From Longispora albida DSM 44784 (lineage in GTDB: Bacteria; Actinomycetota; Actinomycetes; Mycobacteriales; Micromonosporaceae), in assembly GCF_000379825.1 (NCBI RefSeq), contig NZ_KB903822.1, positions 1-64,000 on the forward strand: DNA of 64,000 bases, in the 5' to 3' direction. Shown here one piece after another: positions 1 to 8,606 of the stretch (position 1 is the stretch's first letter; each line of letters opens with the position of its first letter). The position numbers and the translations under genes are program-made. Under the pieces are notes generated by a model. The model saw nothing but the letters and a program-made list of their open reading frames with translations. It did not search any database and was not told the DNA's origin.

Positions 1-437
1 GGAACGCCCTGCGCTTCTTCAACGTCTACGGCCCCGGCCAGAAGATCGAGGCCTACTACACCAGCGTCATCAACACGTTCATCCAGCGCATCCGCTCCGG
101 CCAGGCCCCCACCATCGACGGCAAGGGCGAACAGTCGATGGACTTCATCCACGTCACCGACCTCGCCAAATCCGTCGTCGCCGCCCTCGAATCCGAACAC
201 GACTGCAAGCCCATCAACATCGGCACCGGCATCGACACCTCCATCGCCACCCTCGCCAAAATCCTCATCCAAGCCCTCGGCGCCAACGTCGAACCCATCT
301 TCGTCCCCCGCGACGTCCTCGTCACCCGCCGCGCCGCCGACATCACCCGCGCCAAAAACATGCTCGGATGGACCCCAGAAATCACCGTCGAACAAGGCAT
401 GACCGAACTCGTCAAGGCAGCACTCGAGCAGGGCTGA
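1..437 (+). CDS. NAD-dependent sugar-nucleotide epimerase/dehydratase, 3' part
   Basis: C-terminal ~145 residues of an extended short-chain dehydrogenase acting on NDP-sugars; the N-terminal Rossmann glycine motif lies outside the window. Visible family landmarks are the RFFNVYGPGQ segment, the MDFIHVTDLA strand, the INIGTG turn and the closing LGWTPEITVEQGM helix, as in GalE/RmlB-type C-terminal substrate domains. The frame is open from base 3 to the TGA at 435-437. The exact sugar substrate cannot be told without the N-terminus. A hairpin terminator follows at 483-505. Confidence 0.9.
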   Translation, partial: NALRFFNVYGPGQKIEAYYTSVINTFIQRIRSGQAPTIDGKGEQSMDFIHVTDLAKSVVAALESEHDCKPINIGTGIDTSIATLAKILIQALGANVEPIFVPRDVLVTRRAADITRAKNMLGWTPEITVEQGMTELVKAALEQG

Positions 438-482
438 CACCTGCGGGAGTACGTCCGGATCGCATAATTTGAACTGAGATAT

Positions 483-505
483 GGCGCCCTGTCCCGCAGG
501 GCGCC
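483..505 (+). terminator. Hairpin terminator after the epimerase gene
   Basis: Perfect 9-bp inverted repeat GGCGCCCTG / CAGGGCGCC around a 5-base loop, followed by TAATCTT. The stem is strong but the T-tract is poor, as is usual in actinobacteria. It lies 45 bases after the epimerase stop and 13 bases before the next start codon, so the next gene probably has its own very short or absent leader. Confidence 0.65.
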
Positions 506-517
506 TAATCTTCATGT

Positions 518-2167
518 ATGGGGGGCGCGAGGAACCGGGGCACACCGGGATCACTACCGGGAATCCAGCGGACCAGCGCCCTGTCGGCGCAGGTCAGGGC
601 CGAGGCGCGGCGGATGGCCAGGCAGGCGGCCCGGCTGCGGTCGGCGGCCCGGGTCCTCGGTGCCGTCCGGCACTGCCAGGTCCTCGCCCAGCAGCACGCT
701 GCCCAGTGCGCCACCACGGCCGCCGACCTGGCCTACGCTGCCGGGATCATCGAGCAGCGCCGGACCGGCCAGGCTGGCCCGGTGCCCGGGTGGTGCGCGG
801 AGTACGGGATCGCGCCCGGCCGCTGGCAGGGTGCGCGGATGCCGGCCGAGCGGCCAGCGGTCTTCGCCGAGCCCGAACCCCCGCAGGACACGGTGGCGGC
901 GGCCCGGGTGCTGGCGGCCGTGGCCGAGGAGGTCCGCTCGTCGGCCGTCGCGGTGACGGCGCTGCTGGGCGCGGGCTCGCCCCGGGCGTTCCGGGCGCTG
1001 TGGCGGGCGGCCACCGACCCGGCCGGGTACGGCTTCGCGCCGGACGGCGGCCCGGTGTGGCGGGCGGCGCGCTGGCTGACCAGGCGGGACGACGACACGC
1101 TGGCGGTCCAGATCGCGGTCACCTCGCTCAAGCTCCGGCTGGAGATCGTCCGGCAGGCCCACCCGGAGATCCTGGACCATCCCGACGTCCACGGCCTGAT
1201 CACGGCGCTGGAGGCCGACCGGCAGCTCGCAGCGGCCCGTTCCCTGCACAAGCTGCTGACCACTGCCGGGGTGGAGGACGCGCTGGCCGCCGTCGCGCCG
1301 GTCCTCACGGAGCTGCTGGCCCTCAACGCGCTGCTCGACGAGAACCCGTTCAACGACTCGCTGGGCTGGGACATCGTCGGTGGCCGGATGCCGACGGTCT
1401 CGCCGATCACCGGGGTGCCAATGTCGTGGATCACGCGGCTGGACCAGGGCGAGGGCCGGGCGGTGCTGGTGACGGAGCCGTTCACCTTCGTCCAGGATGG
1501 CGGCGGGATCGTGGAGGCGCTGCGTAACCTGATGGTGATCGGCTCGACGGGCAAAGTACTTCTGCGCGAAACGCGCGGCCCCGACGGCGTCGTCCGGTAC
1601 CTGCTGCACCTGCCCGGCATGGCGATGGGCTCGGTCCGCAACGGCTCGCCCCAGGACCTGGTCGGCGCGATCCGCAACGCCTGCGAGGCGGACTCCCCGT
1701 ACACGCAGGCGGTGTGCAAGGCGCTCGGGCTCGCGGAGATCCCGGAGGGTGCCGAGCTGGCGATCGTCGGGCACAGCGAGGGCGGCGCGGCCGCGATGAA
1801 CCTGGCGCAGAGCGTGGCCGTCAACCAGCTGTACCGGATCACGCACGTGATCGCCGTCGGCTCGCCGATCGACTTCAAGACGCCGGCCAGCGCCTCGACC
1901 TGGGTGGCGAGCGTGACGAACCACCACGACATCGTGCCCAGCCTGGACGGCCAGGGTCCCGGTTCGCCGCACAACCGGCGGGACGACTGGTACATCGTGG
2001 ACTACACGGACGACACCCACGAGTTCCCGCTCAGCCACTCGATGCAGATCTACGCCTCCAACCTGGAGAACGCGGTGCCGGAGGCCCGCAGGCACATCGA
2101 CGAGCAGCTCACGCCGTACCGGGGCGAGGTGCTCCGCGACCTCGTCTACCAGCTCTCCGACCGGTGA
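518..2167 (+). CDS. Alpha/beta-hydrolase-like protein of unknown substrate
   Basis: A 549-residue soluble protein with no obvious signal peptide. The N-terminal ~110 residues are Arg/Ala-rich and helical. The C-terminal half carries a nucleophile elbow, IVGHSEGGAA (about residue 415, GxSxG), preceded by a strand and followed by a PIDFK/NHHDIVP stretch that could supply the acid, and by SHSMQIY near the end, which could supply the catalytic His. This is the layout of lipase/serine-esterase-like alpha/beta hydrolases. The ATG at 518 has no Shine-Dalgarno sequence and follows a terminator by 12 bases, so leaderless translation is possible. Its stop abuts the stop of the convergent EF-hand gene with no spacer. 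Substrate unknown. Confidence 0.75.
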   Translation: MGGARNRGTPGSLPGIQRTSALSAQVRAEARRMARQAARLRSAARVLGAVRHCQVLAQQHAAQCATTAADLAYAAGIIEQRRTGQAGPVPGWCAEYGIAPGRWQGARMPAERPAVFAEPEPPQDTVAAARVLAAVAEEVRSSAVAVTALLGAGSPRAFRALWRAATDPAGYGFAPDGGPVWRAARWLTRRDDDTLAVQIAVTSLKLRLEIVRQAHPEILDHPDVHGLITALEADRQLAAARSLHKLLTTAGVEDALAAVAPVLTELLALNALLDENPFNDSLGWDIVGGRMPTVSPITGVPMSWITRLDQGEGRAVLVTEPFTFVQDGGGIVEALRNLMVIGSTGKVLLRETRGPDGVVRYLLHLPGMAMGSVRNGSPQDLVGAIRNACEADSPYTQAVCKALGLAEIPEGAELAIVGHSEGGAAAMNLAQSVAVNQLYRITHVIAVGSPIDFKTPASASTWVASVTNHHDIVPSLDGQGPGSPHNRRDDWYIVDYTDDTHEFPLSHSMQIYASNLENAVPEARRHIDEQLTPYRGEVLRDLVYQLSDR

Positions 2168-4180
2168 TCACTCGCGGCGCAGTGTCCGGGTCACGCCGGC
2201 CGCGATGGTGCTCGCCAGCCCCCAGCCGGAGGACGTGAGGAAGAAGGCGAGCCACTGCCAGCCGCCCTGTGGCGCGAAGGCGTCCTCCTGCCCGAAGGAG
2301 ATCAGCGGGAGGAGCAGGTCGAGGGTGTAGAAGACGGGGCTGAACTCCGGGGCGGTGCCAGGGTTGCGCGGCACCGGCCGGTACAGGGTGAAGCCGGCGA
2401 TGCCGAGCAGCAGGAGCAAAACCAGCCAGGCCGCCGCGCGCTGCGGCCGGTAGCCGTACCCGACGGTCCAGTCCTGGGCGAGGCCCCAGATCCGCAGTGG
2501 CCAGGAGGCGAGGGTGCGGCGGGCCCGCAGGCCGGCCAGGAGTACCTGCCGGGCGTCGGCGTCCCGGCCGAGGGCACGGTACCGGCCGGCCAGCTGCTCG
2601 TGCGCCTGCGGATCGTGGCAGGTCTGGTCCTGGGCGAGCCAGCGGAGCCGGGACCGCGCGTCGAGCACCGGGTCGAGCGCCTCGTAGGTGAACCCTTCGA
2701 GCCTCAGCTGCGCCTGGCCCTGCGCCGGGTTGTCGCGGTACATGGCGGTGTGGGCCTGGCGGAGGTCGACGAGCCCCTTGATCGGCTCGCGGGGCCGGAC
2801 CGTCAGGTACCCGGCGCGCGCCAGCCGCAGGTCGAGCGAGCTGAACGAGCCGCGCAGCTCCATCCGGCCGTCGATCACCGCGCCGACGAACCGGGTACGT
2901 CCGTCTATTGTGGACGCGCAGTGCACGTCGCCGTTGACGGTCAGCGCGTCGCAGTCCAGCGCCGTGCCGGTCGGGTTGTCGAGCCGGGAGTCGTTGAAGG
3001 ACAGGCAGCGCCCGATCCCGGCACCCCGCAGCCGGACCTCTCCCCTGGCGTGGAAGCCGTCGTCGCAGAACATGCCGCTGTCGGCGGTGAGCCGGTCGCC
3101 GACGAGCACGCAGCCGAGCGGGTTGGACAGCCGGCTGCCGCCCAGGTTGACCATGCCGGACACCCGGGCCCCGGCCAGCCACAGGCAGCCGGAGATCTCG
3201 CAGCCGCGCAGCAGCAGGTGCCCGTCGAGCTGGGCGCTGGAGGCGTCCATGCCCGGCAGCCGGCACGACACGAACCTGATGCCGCGGATGCGCGCCCAGT
3301 ACAGGATCGGAGCCTGGTTGAGGACGCAGCCGGTGAAGGTCAGCGGGTACGGCGTGTCGACATGGCTCAGGTCGAGCACGCCGTCGATGTGCGCGCCGCT
3401 CAGCCACACCCCTGCGGCGTATCCGGACTCTGGCTGGCGCGCGCCGAGCAGCAGCGCCCGGATCAGCTCGGCGCGGACGGTCCGCGCCCGGCCGTCCGGC
3501 AGGCGGTGGGCCTCGACCGGGTCGCCGAGCGGGAAGGCCTCCCACAGCATCCGCTCCGCCGCGCTGAACGACAGGGTCAGGTCCTCGATCAGCGCCCGGC
3601 CCCTGGCTGGCGGCTGCCGCTGCGTGACCATCCGGCGGGCCGGGGACTGGAGCGGGGCGAGCAGGTCGGTGCTGGCCGGCTCCGGGCTGAAGAAGGCCCG
3701 CACCGCCGCGCCGAAGTCCTCGACGCTGATCCAGCCCCCGCCGTCCCGGTCCATCCTGTAGTACCCGGTGAGCGCGCTCTGCCGCTTCACGTCCCCGCCG
3801 CTGAGGATGTAGAAGTACTCGTCCTCGCTGACGTAGCCGTCCGAGTCGGCGTCGGCCGCCCGCGCGAGGGCCGCGATCACGCGGTCGATGCCGTTGGCCA
3901 GGTACCCGGGGTCCTCGCCGACTCCGCGCCGGATGGCGTCGACGAAGTCCCGGCGGGACACCCGGCCGTCGCCGTCGGTGTCCATGACCCGGCGGGTCTG
4001 CTCCCACCAGGCCCGGTACGCGGCCATCACGGCCTGCCTGTGCTCGCCGTTCGTGTCCAGGCGGGTGCACAGCCGGTCGCCGACGGTCTCGAAGTCGGCC
4101 AGCGTCACGTACCCGTCGGCGGTGGGGTCCATCGTGTCGAAGACCAGCCCGAGCCGCTGCGCTTGTAGATCCTGCGGCAC
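2168..4180 (-). CDS. EF-hand / beta-helix membrane protein
   Basis: A 670-residue protein in three parts. Residues ~10-165 hold four EF-hand-like loops: a degenerate DPTADGYVT, then canonical DTDGDGRVS, DADSDGYVS and DRDGGGWIS, so a calcium sensor like calerythrin is likely. Residues ~200-470 are short repeats of the pentapeptide/right-handed beta-helix type (for example GVLDLSHV, GHLLLRGCEI, GMVNLGGSRL), as in actinobacterial proteins often labelled membrane-associated oxidoreductase. Two hydrophobic segments close the protein (about 580-600 and 630-655). It starts with GTG, 21 bases after the P450 stop on the same strand, so it is probably the last gene of that operon. No catalytic residues are recognised. 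Confidence 0.75.
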   Translation of the reverse strand: MPQDLQAQRLGLVFDTMDPTADGYVTLADFETVGDRLCTRLDTNGEHRQAVMAAYRAWWEQTRRVMDTDGDGRVSRRDFVDAIRRGVGEDPGYLANGIDRVIAALARAADADSDGYVSEDEYFYILSGGDVKRQSALTGYYRMDRDGGGWISVEDFGAAVRAFFSPEPASTDLLAPLQSPARRMVTQRQPPARGRALIEDLTLSFSAAERMLWEAFPLGDPVEAHRLPDGRARTVRAELIRALLLGARQPESGYAAGVWLSGAHIDGVLDLSHVDTPYPLTFTGCVLNQAPILYWARIRGIRFVSCRLPGMDASSAQLDGHLLLRGCEISGCLWLAGARVSGMVNLGGSRLSNPLGCVLVGDRLTADSGMFCDDGFHARGEVRLRGAGIGRCLSFNDSRLDNPTGTALDCDALTVNGDVHCASTIDGRTRFVGAVIDGRMELRGSFSSLDLRLARAGYLTVRPREPIKGLVDLRQAHTAMYRDNPAQGQAQLRLEGFTYEALDPVLDARSRLRWLAQDQTCHDPQAHEQLAGRYRALGRDADARQVLLAGLRARRTLASWPLRIWGLAQDWTVGYGYRPQRAAAWLVLLLLLGIAGFTLYRPVPRNPGTAPEFSPVFYTLDLLLPLISFGQEDAFAPQGGWQWLAFFLTSSGWGLASTIAAGVTRTLRRE

Positions 4181-4201
4181 GAGCCATTGTGGTCCCGGCT
4201 G

Positions 4202-5542
4202 TCAGTGCCCGCCAAGTACATGTTCCGCCGATTGGTACACATCGTTCCCCGCCGCTGGTGACAGCTGGACGGAGAGCCGGATCGCGCTGGCCGGCAGCAG
4301 GTACGGGAGGCGGCCCGCGGGCCGGAGCACCGGCGCGAGCAGCCGGAACCGCCCCCGGTCCAGCAGCTCGCCGAGCAGCGCGCTGGTGATCAGCAGCCCG
4401 AGGTCACGGCCGGCGCACGTGGCCCCGCCGCCGCTGAACGGGAAGTAGCCGGCGTCGAAGCCGCGTACCCTGCTGCCGAGGTCACGGCTCTCCGGCTGGA
4501 AACTGTCCGCGTTGGCCACTCCGGCCCGCTGGTGGTACGCGGCGGGCAGGAGGATGCCGGTGCCGGCCGGTACCGTGAGCCCGTCCCAGTCGAGTGCCGT
4601 GGTGGTCTCCCGGTACAGGTCGCGGACGGGCGGCCACAGGCGGAGGGTCTCCAGGACGCACGCGCGCAGGTACTCCGGGTTCTTCGCGGCTTCGAGCTGC
4701 CGGTACGGGTCGGCGCCGAGCATGGCGAGCGTTCCCAGCACGGTGCCGGCGATGATGTCGAAGGCGAGCAGCCAGTGCGTGACCTGGCCCTCGGGCACAG
4801 TCCCCTGCGCGGCCCCTGACCGCGCGATGAGGCTCCCCGGTTCGGCGGAGCCCGCGTAGGCCCGGAACCGGGCGAGCAGCCGCTCGCGGGCCGAGGCGAT
4901 CCCGGCGGCCTTCCAGCGCCGGGTGCCGAGCCAGTTGCCCTCGCGGCGCAGTACCAGATATAGGTCTGTCACCTCCTGGTCGCCAGCGGCCGCGTCGCCC
5001 AGGATGACCCGGCGGGCGATGCGCTGCATGACCGGGTCGAGCCGGGCGGCGGTCAGCTCCGTCTCGCCGGCGAGCAGCTGCCCGGTCTCCTCAGCGATGA
5101 TCGCCCGGAGCCGGGCCGCGTGCGGATGTTCCTGGCTGCCGAACCCGAGCACCGACTCGTTGAACCGCCGCCGCAGCACCCGGTCGCCACCCCGGCTCAG
5201 GATCAGCGAGTCGGGCTGCATCCCGCCGAGCATCTTGTGCTTCTCCGGCGAGTCGACGGCGTAGCTGGCCACCGGCCCGCCGAGCACCCGCTGGACGGCC
5301 GAGGGCGTGAGCGCCAGCAGCATCGGCCCCCGCAGCCCCCGCACCCACACCGCTTCGGCGCCGGGATAGCGCTGGCGCAGCCGGCCGACGAACCGGGCGG
5401 CGTGCTTCGCGGTGTCCAGCTTGTTGAGCGCGGCGGACAGTCTCGGCCTGGCGAGCAGCGGGCCGCGCAGCAGCGTCGGCACGAAGTGGAGCGTGAAGAA
5501 CCGCAGGCTCTCAGCGGCCTTGGCTGTCGGGAACCGGGTCAC
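4202..5542 (-). CDS. Cytochrome P450
   Basis: Haem-thiolate monooxygenase or peroxygenase of 446 residues. The haem-binding signature FSGGGATCAG (FxxGxxxCxG, Cys ~376) and the K-helix ETLR (ExxR) are intact. In the I-helix, AFDIIAG stands where (A/G)GxDT is usual: the acidic residue is kept but the oxygen-activating Thr is Ile. The GTG start at 5542 overlaps the stop of the FAD-oxidase gene (GTGA); in-frame sequence further upstream is Arg-rich and antisense-like and is excluded. It sits in an operon with a TPP decarboxylase and a 2-hydroxyacid oxidase, so a fatty-acid or aryl-acid substrate is plausible but not shown. Confidence 0.9.
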   Translation of the reverse strand: MTRFPTAKAAESLRFFTLHFVPTLLRGPLLARPRLSAALNKLDTAKHAARFVGRLRQRYPGAEAVWVRGLRGPMLLALTPSAVQRVLGGPVASYAVDSPEKHKMLGGMQPDSLILSRGGDRVLRRRFNESVLGFGSQEHPHAARLRAIIAEETGQLLAGETELTAARLDPVMQRIARRVILGDAAAGDQEVTDLYLVLRREGNWLGTRRWKAAGIASARERLLARFRAYAGSAEPGSLIARSGAAQGTVPEGQVTHWLLAFDIIAGTVLGTLAMLGADPYRQLEAAKNPEYLRACVLETLRLWPPVRDLYRETTTALDWDGLTVPAGTGILLPAAYHQRAGVANADSFQPESRDLGSRVRGFDAGYFPFSGGGATCAGRDLGLLITSALLGELLDRGRFRLLAPVLRPAGRLPYLLPASAIRLSVQLSPAAGNDVYQSAEHVLGGH

Positions 5543-6912
5543 TCGATCACCTTTCCGGGGTTCAGAATGCCGGACGGGTCGAAGAGCTGCTTGATGCCTC
5601 GGTGCAGTGCGAGGGCCGGCGGGTCGAGTTCCCTGGCCAGCCAGCCGCGTTTGAGCGTGCCGACGCCGTGCTCCCCGGTGATCGTCCCGCCGAGGGCCAG
5701 GCCGGCGGCCATGATGGCGTCGTAACACTGCTCGGCCCTGGCCACGGCGGCCGGGTCTGCGGCGTCGAACACCACGGCCGGATGCAGGTTGCCGTCGCCG
5801 GCGTGCCCGATCGTGGCGACGTACACGTCGTGGGAGTCCGCGAGGTCGCCGATCTGCTCGATGAACGCGGCGAGCTGCGCGCGGGGCACGGCCACGTCCT
5901 CGATGTACGCGGCGGGCCTGCCCGGGGTGCGGGCCGCCTGGGCTTGCAGGGCCGGGAGGACGAGCCGGCGCGCGTCGAGGATCTGCCGGGTCTCGCCGGC
6001 GTCGGCCGCGACCCGGACGCTGGACGCGCCCGCCGTCTCGCAGTGCTTGGCCAGTTCCGGCAGGTCGCCGTCCTCCGTGGAGACGATCAGTGTCGCTCCG
6101 GCTCCGGCGGCGAGCAGCGGGTGCCCGAGGGCCGTGATCGCCTCCGTCGTGACCCTGTCCAGCAGCTCCATCGCGGACGGCGTGTGTCCACTGCGGACGA
6201 TCGCAGCCACGGCCTCCCCCGCTGCGGCCGGCGACCCGAACTGCGCGAGCAGCGCCAGCGCGGGCGGCATCGCTGGCCGGAGCGCCAGCGTCGCCTCCAC
6301 GATCACCGCGAGCGTGCCCTCCGACCCGGTGACCAGCCGGACCAGGTCGAAGCCCGCCACGCCCTTCACCGTCCGCCGCCCGATCCGGGTCAGCGTCCCG
6401 TCGGCGAGCACCAGGGTCAGGCCGAGGACGTAGTCGGCCGTCACGCCGTACTTCACGCAGCAGATCCCGCCAGCTCCGGTCGAGATGTTGCCGCCGATCG
6501 TGCAGGTCTCCCAGGAGGCCGGGTCCGGCGGATAGCTCATGCCGTGCTCCGCGACCGCGCGGGCCAGGTCGGCGGTGATCACGCCCGGCTCGCAGCGCGC
6601 CAGCCGGCTGGCCGGGTCGATCTCCAGGATCCGGTTCATCCCGGCCAGGCTCAGCAGGATGCAGCCGTCGACGGCATTGGCTCCCCCGGCCAGCCCGGTC
6701 CGCGCGCCCTGGGGCACGACCGGCACCCGGTGCTCCGACGCGAACCGCATCACGTGCTGCACCTGTGCCGCCGTCTCCGGCCGCACCAGCGCGACCGGCC
6801 TGCCGGCCTCACCGAAGGGTGCCGCGTCGCGGGCGTGCAGAGCCAGCTCAGCCGAGTCGGTCGTCCCGGCGTCCTGCGGCAGCCCGGCGAAGAGGGTGTC
6901 CAGGTTCATCAT
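5539..6912 (-). CDS. FAD-linked 2-hydroxyacid oxidase/dehydrogenase (GlcD/D-lactate dehydrogenase type)
   Basis: A 457-residue flavoprotein of the VAO/PCMH fold. The N-terminal FAD-binding domain has PQGARTGLAGGAN, the SYPPDPAS motif and TIGGNISTGAGG. The C-terminal FAD-oxidase domain has GHAGDGNLHP (metal/substrate His) and the closing GEHGVGTLKR and LFDPSGILNPGK. The family oxidises D-2-hydroxy acids (glycolate, D-lactate, 2-hydroxyglutarate, mandelate-like acids) to 2-oxo acids. The ATG at 6912 overlaps the decarboxylase stop by ATGA, and its own stop overlaps the P450 GTG, so the three enzymes are translationally coupled. The neighbouring decarboxylase suggests the 2-oxo acid is passed on. 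Confidence 0.92.
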   Translation of the reverse strand: MMNLDTLFAGLPQDAGTTDSAELALHARDAAPFGEAGRPVALVRPETAAQVQHVMRFASEHRVPVVPQGARTGLAGGANAVDGCILLSLAGMNRILEIDPASRLARCEPGVITADLARAVAEHGMSYPPDPASWETCTIGGNISTGAGGICCVKYGVTADYVLGLTLVLADGTLTRIGRRTVKGVAGFDLVRLVTGSEGTLAVIVEATLALRPAMPPALALLAQFGSPAAAGEAVAAIVRSGHTPSAMELLDRVTTEAITALGHPLLAAGAGATLIVSTEDGDLPELAKHCETAGASSVRVAADAGETRQILDARRLVLPALQAQAARTPGRPAAYIEDVAVPRAQLAAFIEQIGDLADSHDVYVATIGHAGDGNLHPAVVFDAADPAAVARAEQCYDAIMAAGLALGGTITGEHGVGTLKRGWLARELDPPALALHRGIKQLFDPSGILNPGKVIE

Positions 6913-8492
6913 TTTGTACCTGCGACGGAGACCTCGATCAGTACCGGCCCCGACCTGCTGCCCAGCGCCTCGCGCACCCGCCCGGCCGCTTCCGTCGCGG
7001 AGCCGACCTTCCACGCTGGCACCCCGTAGCCCCGCGCGATGGCCACGATGTCGATGCCGCCGATGTCGAGCCCCGGCACCCGGCCGACCTTCTCGAACTC
7101 GCCGAACCACTTGAGGATCGCGTACTCCCGGTTGGTGAGGACGACGAAGATCACCGGTGCGCGCTCGGCGGCGGCCGTCCACAGTGCCGGGATCGCGTAC
7201 TGCGCCGACCCGTCCCCGAGCACCGCGATCACCGGCCGGTCCTGCCCGATCGCCGCACCGACCGCCCCGGGCAGCCCGAAGCCGAGCCCGCCGCCGGCGG
7301 TGAAGAAGTACGAGCCGGGCCGGCTGATCCGCACCTGGTCCTGGAACTCCGCGAGATTCGACGGCGACTCGTTGAACCAGATCACGTCGTCGCCAGCGAC
7401 CCCGGCCAGCGCGGCGAACACCTCGCCGGCCGTACCGGGAGCCGGTGCGGCCGGGGCCGTCCGTGGCCTGGGTACCGGCCGGTCGGCGGTGCCGGACTCC
7501 TTGGCCAGGGCTTCGAGGGCGAGCCGGATGTCGGCGACGAGAGCGTCACCGGCGGGTGCCCGGGCCGCCTCGGCCGGGTCGGCCGTCAGGTGCAGCAACT
7601 CTGCCCCTTCGGGCAGGTATGAACCGGGCAGATATGGGTAGTAGCGGAAGACTGGCGCCCCGGCCACCACGATCAGGTCGTGCCCGGCGAGCTGCTGGGC
7701 CAGGCCGGGGATCAGGGGCGGCAGGAAACCCCGGAACTGCGGATGGTCCTGCGGGAACCCGGCCCGGCCATCGCACGGGGCAGCCCAGACGGGCATCGCG
7801 CACCGCTCGGCCAGCGCCACGGCGGCCACCCAGGCACCCGCCGAGTCCACGTCGGACCCGGCGACCAGTACGGGACTGCTGGCCTCGGCCAGCCGGCGGG
7901 CGAACATCGGCAGGATCTCGGGGTCCGGTGCCGCGCGCTGCGTGACGGCACGGGCGGCGAGAACCTCGGCCTCGGCCAGTTCCCGCTCGGTCAGCTCGAC
8001 GTCGAAGTCGTCCATCGGCAGCGACACGAACACCGGGCCGGCCGGCGCCGACCGGGCGGCGTGGATGGCGCGAGCCAGCGCGGCCGGCACGTCCTGGGCG
8101 CGCGGCGGCTCGTACGCCCACTTGCAGGCGGGCCGGGCCAGCGCCGGTCCGTCCACGTTGGTCAGCAGCGCCTCCATCGCGAGCATCGCCCGTACCTGCT
8201 GCCCGGCCGTCACCACCATCGGCGTCCGGTTGGCCGCCGCCCCGAGGATCGCGCCCATCGCGTTGCCGAGGCCGGGGCCGGTGTGCAGGTTGACCAGGAC
8301 GGTGCGGCCGGTGGCCAGCGAGTACCCGTCGGCCAGCCCGGCGACCACAGCCTCCTGGAGACCCAGCACGTACCGGAAGTCCGGCGGGAGGTCGGCGAGG
8401 AACGGCAGCTCCGTCGACCCGGGGTTGCCGAAGATCGTCGTCAGGCCGTGCGCGCGGAGCACGGCGACGCTGGCCTCTCGTACTGTCCCCAC
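6909..8492 (-). CDS. mdlC: TPP-dependent decarboxylase, benzoylformate decarboxylase-like
   Basis: A 527-residue thiamine-diphosphate enzyme, close to the usual ~528 residues of benzoylformate decarboxylase. The order is Pyr domain (IFGNPGSTELPFL, then the catalytic Glu in LGLQEAVV), a central domain, and a PP domain with the ThDP motif GDGSAQYAIPALW...LTNREYAILK (GDG-x-N). FFTAGGGLGFGLPGAVGA is typical of MdlC. It would decarboxylate an aryl- or long-chain 2-oxo acid to an aldehyde; 2-hydroxyacyl-CoA-lyase-like activity is an alternative. The GTG at 8492 is chosen because GGAGG lies 8 bases upstream; a GTG at 8498 is too close to it. First gene of the minus-strand operon, divergent from the peroxidase gene. 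Confidence 0.85.
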   Translation of the reverse strand: MGTVREASVAVLRAHGLTTIFGNPGSTELPFLADLPPDFRYVLGLQEAVVAGLADGYSLATGRTVLVNLHTGPGLGNAMGAILGAAANRTPMVVTAGQQVRAMLAMEALLTNVDGPALARPACKWAYEPPRAQDVPAALARAIHAARSAPAGPVFVSLPMDDFDVELTERELAEAEVLAARAVTQRAAPDPEILPMFARRLAEASSPVLVAGSDVDSAGAWVAAVALAERCAMPVWAAPCDGRAGFPQDHPQFRGFLPPLIPGLAQQLAGHDLIVVAGAPVFRYYPYLPGSYLPEGAELLHLTADPAEAARAPAGDALVADIRLALEALAKESGTADRPVPRPRTAPAAPAPGTAGEVFAALAGVAGDDVIWFNESPSNLAEFQDQVRISRPGSYFFTAGGGLGFGLPGAVGAAIGQDRPVIAVLGDGSAQYAIPALWTAAAERAPVIFVVLTNREYAILKWFGEFEKVGRVPGLDIGGIDIVAIARGYGVPAWKVGSATEAAGRVREALGSRSGPVLIEVSVAGTK

Positions 8493-8606
8493 AGCCACCG
8501 CCTCCGCTCCCCGAATCTGTGTCACATTTACCGGGATTACATGCCAAAACGGTTCTATCAGGATATCCAAGATGGAGGCGAAGGTTCGGGCAGTAAGGGC
8601 AGTCAG

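Noticed and set aside
2600-4168. Long plus-strand open frame opposite the EF-hand gene
   Set aside because: Composition is Val/Gln/Arg-rich shadow sequence; the EF-hand loops on the other strand are clear.
5543-5728. N-terminal extension of the P450 frame upstream of the GTG
   Set aside because: It is Arg/His/Pro-rich antisense of the FAD-oxidase gene, and the GTG at 5542 forms a GTGA overlap typical of this operon.
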